From NCBI GenBank assembly GCA_947629735.1, contig CANREX010000025.1:1-14267 (forward strand): a stretch of DNA of 14,267 nt, read 5' to 3'. The first letter of the stretch is position 1; each line of letters opens with the position of its first letter. Below the pieces are notes generated by a model that was not told the origin of the DNA, did no database searches, and worked only from the letters and a program-made list of their open reading frames with translations. The position numbers were made by a program, and so were the translations under genes. Below, one piece after another: positions 13,448 to 14,267 of this stretch. This DNA is from an uncultured Clostridia bacterium. GTDB lineage: Bacteria > Bacillota > Clostridia > Christensenellales > Borkfalkiaceae.

Positions 13448-14267
13448 ATAGACGAAATCTGGATAGGCACGGACGAAAGCAAACAGGTGGTGGAGGACTA
13501 TACTGCCTTCCCCGCCCCCAACGGCGCTATCAAAATGGCGATAAAGAGCGACGTCGCGCCTTTCAGCTATATTAAGGACAATAAATTCGTCGGATACGAT
13601 ATTGATATCATGATTCGCTTCTGCAAGGCGTACGGCTACGGGCTTGAAATAATAAGTCTGGAAATCCCGCCCATTTTGGCGGGTCTTTCCATCGGCATGT
13701 ACGACATATCCGCCGCCGGCATGACCGTGACGGAAGAGCGGGCGGAAAGCGTAAATTTCGCAAATCCGAGCTACACGGGCGGCGTGGTTGCCGTCGTCGC
13801 AAACCGCGGTCAGTTCGGCGCCGCCCCCGAAGGGGAGGAAGTCGGCTTTTGGGCGGGGCTCGGCAACAGCTTCTATAAGAATTTCGTGCAGGAAAACAGA
13901 TGGCAAATGATATTGTCGGGTCTCGGCGTCACGTTCCTCATCTCCATCTGTTCGGCGATCTTGGGCACGGTGATAGGCTTCGGGCTCTGCATGGTGCGCC
14001 GCAGCCGCAGCAAGGTGGCGTCCAAGGTAGCGGCGGTCTTTATCAGGATCATTCAGGGCGTCCCCGTTCTGGTGCTGCTCATGGTACTCTTCTATGTCGT
14101 CTTTGCGGGCGCGCGGCTGGATGGCATCATCGTTGCCATCTTCGGCTTCTCCATCAACTTCGGCGTCTATGTCTCGGAGATGATGCGCACCGGCATCGAC
14201 GCCGTGGATCCCGGCCAGTGGGAGGCGGCGTCCGCCATGGGCTTCGGCCGGGTCAAGACCTTTACAA
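13448..14267 (+). CDS. Continuation of the same transporter: solute-binding lobe 1 and HisM/GlnP-type permease, cut by window end
   Basis: The frame of the upstream part continues unbroken from the codon after the TAG to the window edge (273 codons). Residues ~30-125 are lobe 1 of a family 3 binding protein: IKMAIKSDVAPFSYIKDNKF, VGYDIDIMIRF, and AAGMTVTEERAESVNFANPSY. From ~155 follows a BPD permease domain: helix ILSGLGVTFLISICSAILG, then IIQGVPVLVLLMVLFYVV, and the EAA loop EMMRTGIDAVDPGQWEAASAMGFGRVKTF that docks on the ATPase. There is no good independent start: GTG 13487 and ATG 13535 are in frame but lack a Shine-Dalgarno, and a start there would have no export signal. Either the gene is broken, the TAG is an error, or it is read through. 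An ATPase gene would be expected downstream. Beyond about 13,975 isoleucine is almost only ATC, whereas ATA is common before. Confidence 0.8.
   Translation, partial: MDEIWIGTDESKQVVEDYTAFPAPNGAIKMAIKSDVAPFSYIKDNKFVGYDIDIMIRFCKAYGYGLEIISLEIPPILAGLSIGMYDISAAGMTVTEERAESVNFANPSYTGGVVAVVANRGQFGAAPEGEEVGFWAGLGNSFYKNFVQENRWQMILSGLGVTFLISICSAILGTVIGFGLCMVRRSRSKVASKVAAVFIRIIQGVPVLVLLMVLFYVVFAGARLDGIIVAIFGFSINFGVYVSEMMRTGIDAVDPGQWEAASAMGFGRVKTFT

Noticed and set aside
13052..13906. 284-codon minus-strand open frame opposite the transporter
   Set aside because: It mirrors the transporter coding sequence across its stop codon. The plus strand has clear family motifs, a lipobox and a Shine-Dalgarno, while the minus frame has none.

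Overview
The window looks like a chromosomal segment of an anaerobic, gut-type Bacillota (Clostridia-like). This rests on four things: a type III glutamine synthetase, a glutamate synthase split into separate polypeptides with its own polyferredoxin, an Amt transporter fused to a P-II domain, and a Clostridia-style amino-acid ABC transporter that joins binding protein and permease. The taxonomic call is inference from gene content; nothing here fixes the genus.

Layout. Positions 1-213 hold the 3' end of a tyrosine recombinase pointing at the 3' end of a tRNA-Leu(UAA) gene (469-555, minus). This is the usual arrangement at one end of an element integrated in a tRNA gene. Between them lie repeated GCACCC motifs and a convergent terminator-like hairpin. 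From about 600 to 2130 I see no convincing protein gene. The stretch holds three truncated 5' pieces of tRNA-Leu, a 166-bp tandem repeat (2.35 copies), a 16-bp-stem hairpin and a mosaic of short dispersed repeats of the 'GGATTCTTCGAC...CTCAGAATGACA' type.

From 12354 down to 2136, eight minus-strand genes form a nitrogen-assimilation block. In transcription order they are glnN (type III glutamine synthetase), amt-glnK fusion, a 365-bp gap, then a tightly packed unit: class-II glutamine amidotransferase, FMN/Fe-S synthase domain, four-cluster ferredoxin, FAD/NAD(P) oxidoreductase, GXGXG domain and a LysR regulator. The last six overlap by 4 bp or are separated by 1-3 bp, so they are probably one mRNA. 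Together the set would import ammonium, fix it on glutamate to give glutamine, and move the amide nitrogen to 2-oxoglutarate. Electrons would come through the oxidoreductase and ferredoxin, and the fused P-II domain would gate uptake.

Divergently, from 12953 to the window end, lies an amino-acid ABC transporter gene. It encodes a lipoprotein signal, a substrate-binding domain whose segments appear in circularly permuted order, and a HisM/GlnP-type permease. An in-frame TAG at 13445-13447 interrupts it although the reading frame continues cleanly on both sides. The roughly 600-bp divergent intergenic region carries a good sigma-A-type promoter for glnN, a candidate promoter for the transporter, an 11-bp tandem repeat and a very GC-rich hairpin whose T-tract faces the minus strand.

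The best candidates for something under-described are the composite five-part glutamate synthase with inserted electron-transfer genes, the run of tRNA-Leu 5' halves beside the integrase, and the TAG-interrupted permuted transporter.
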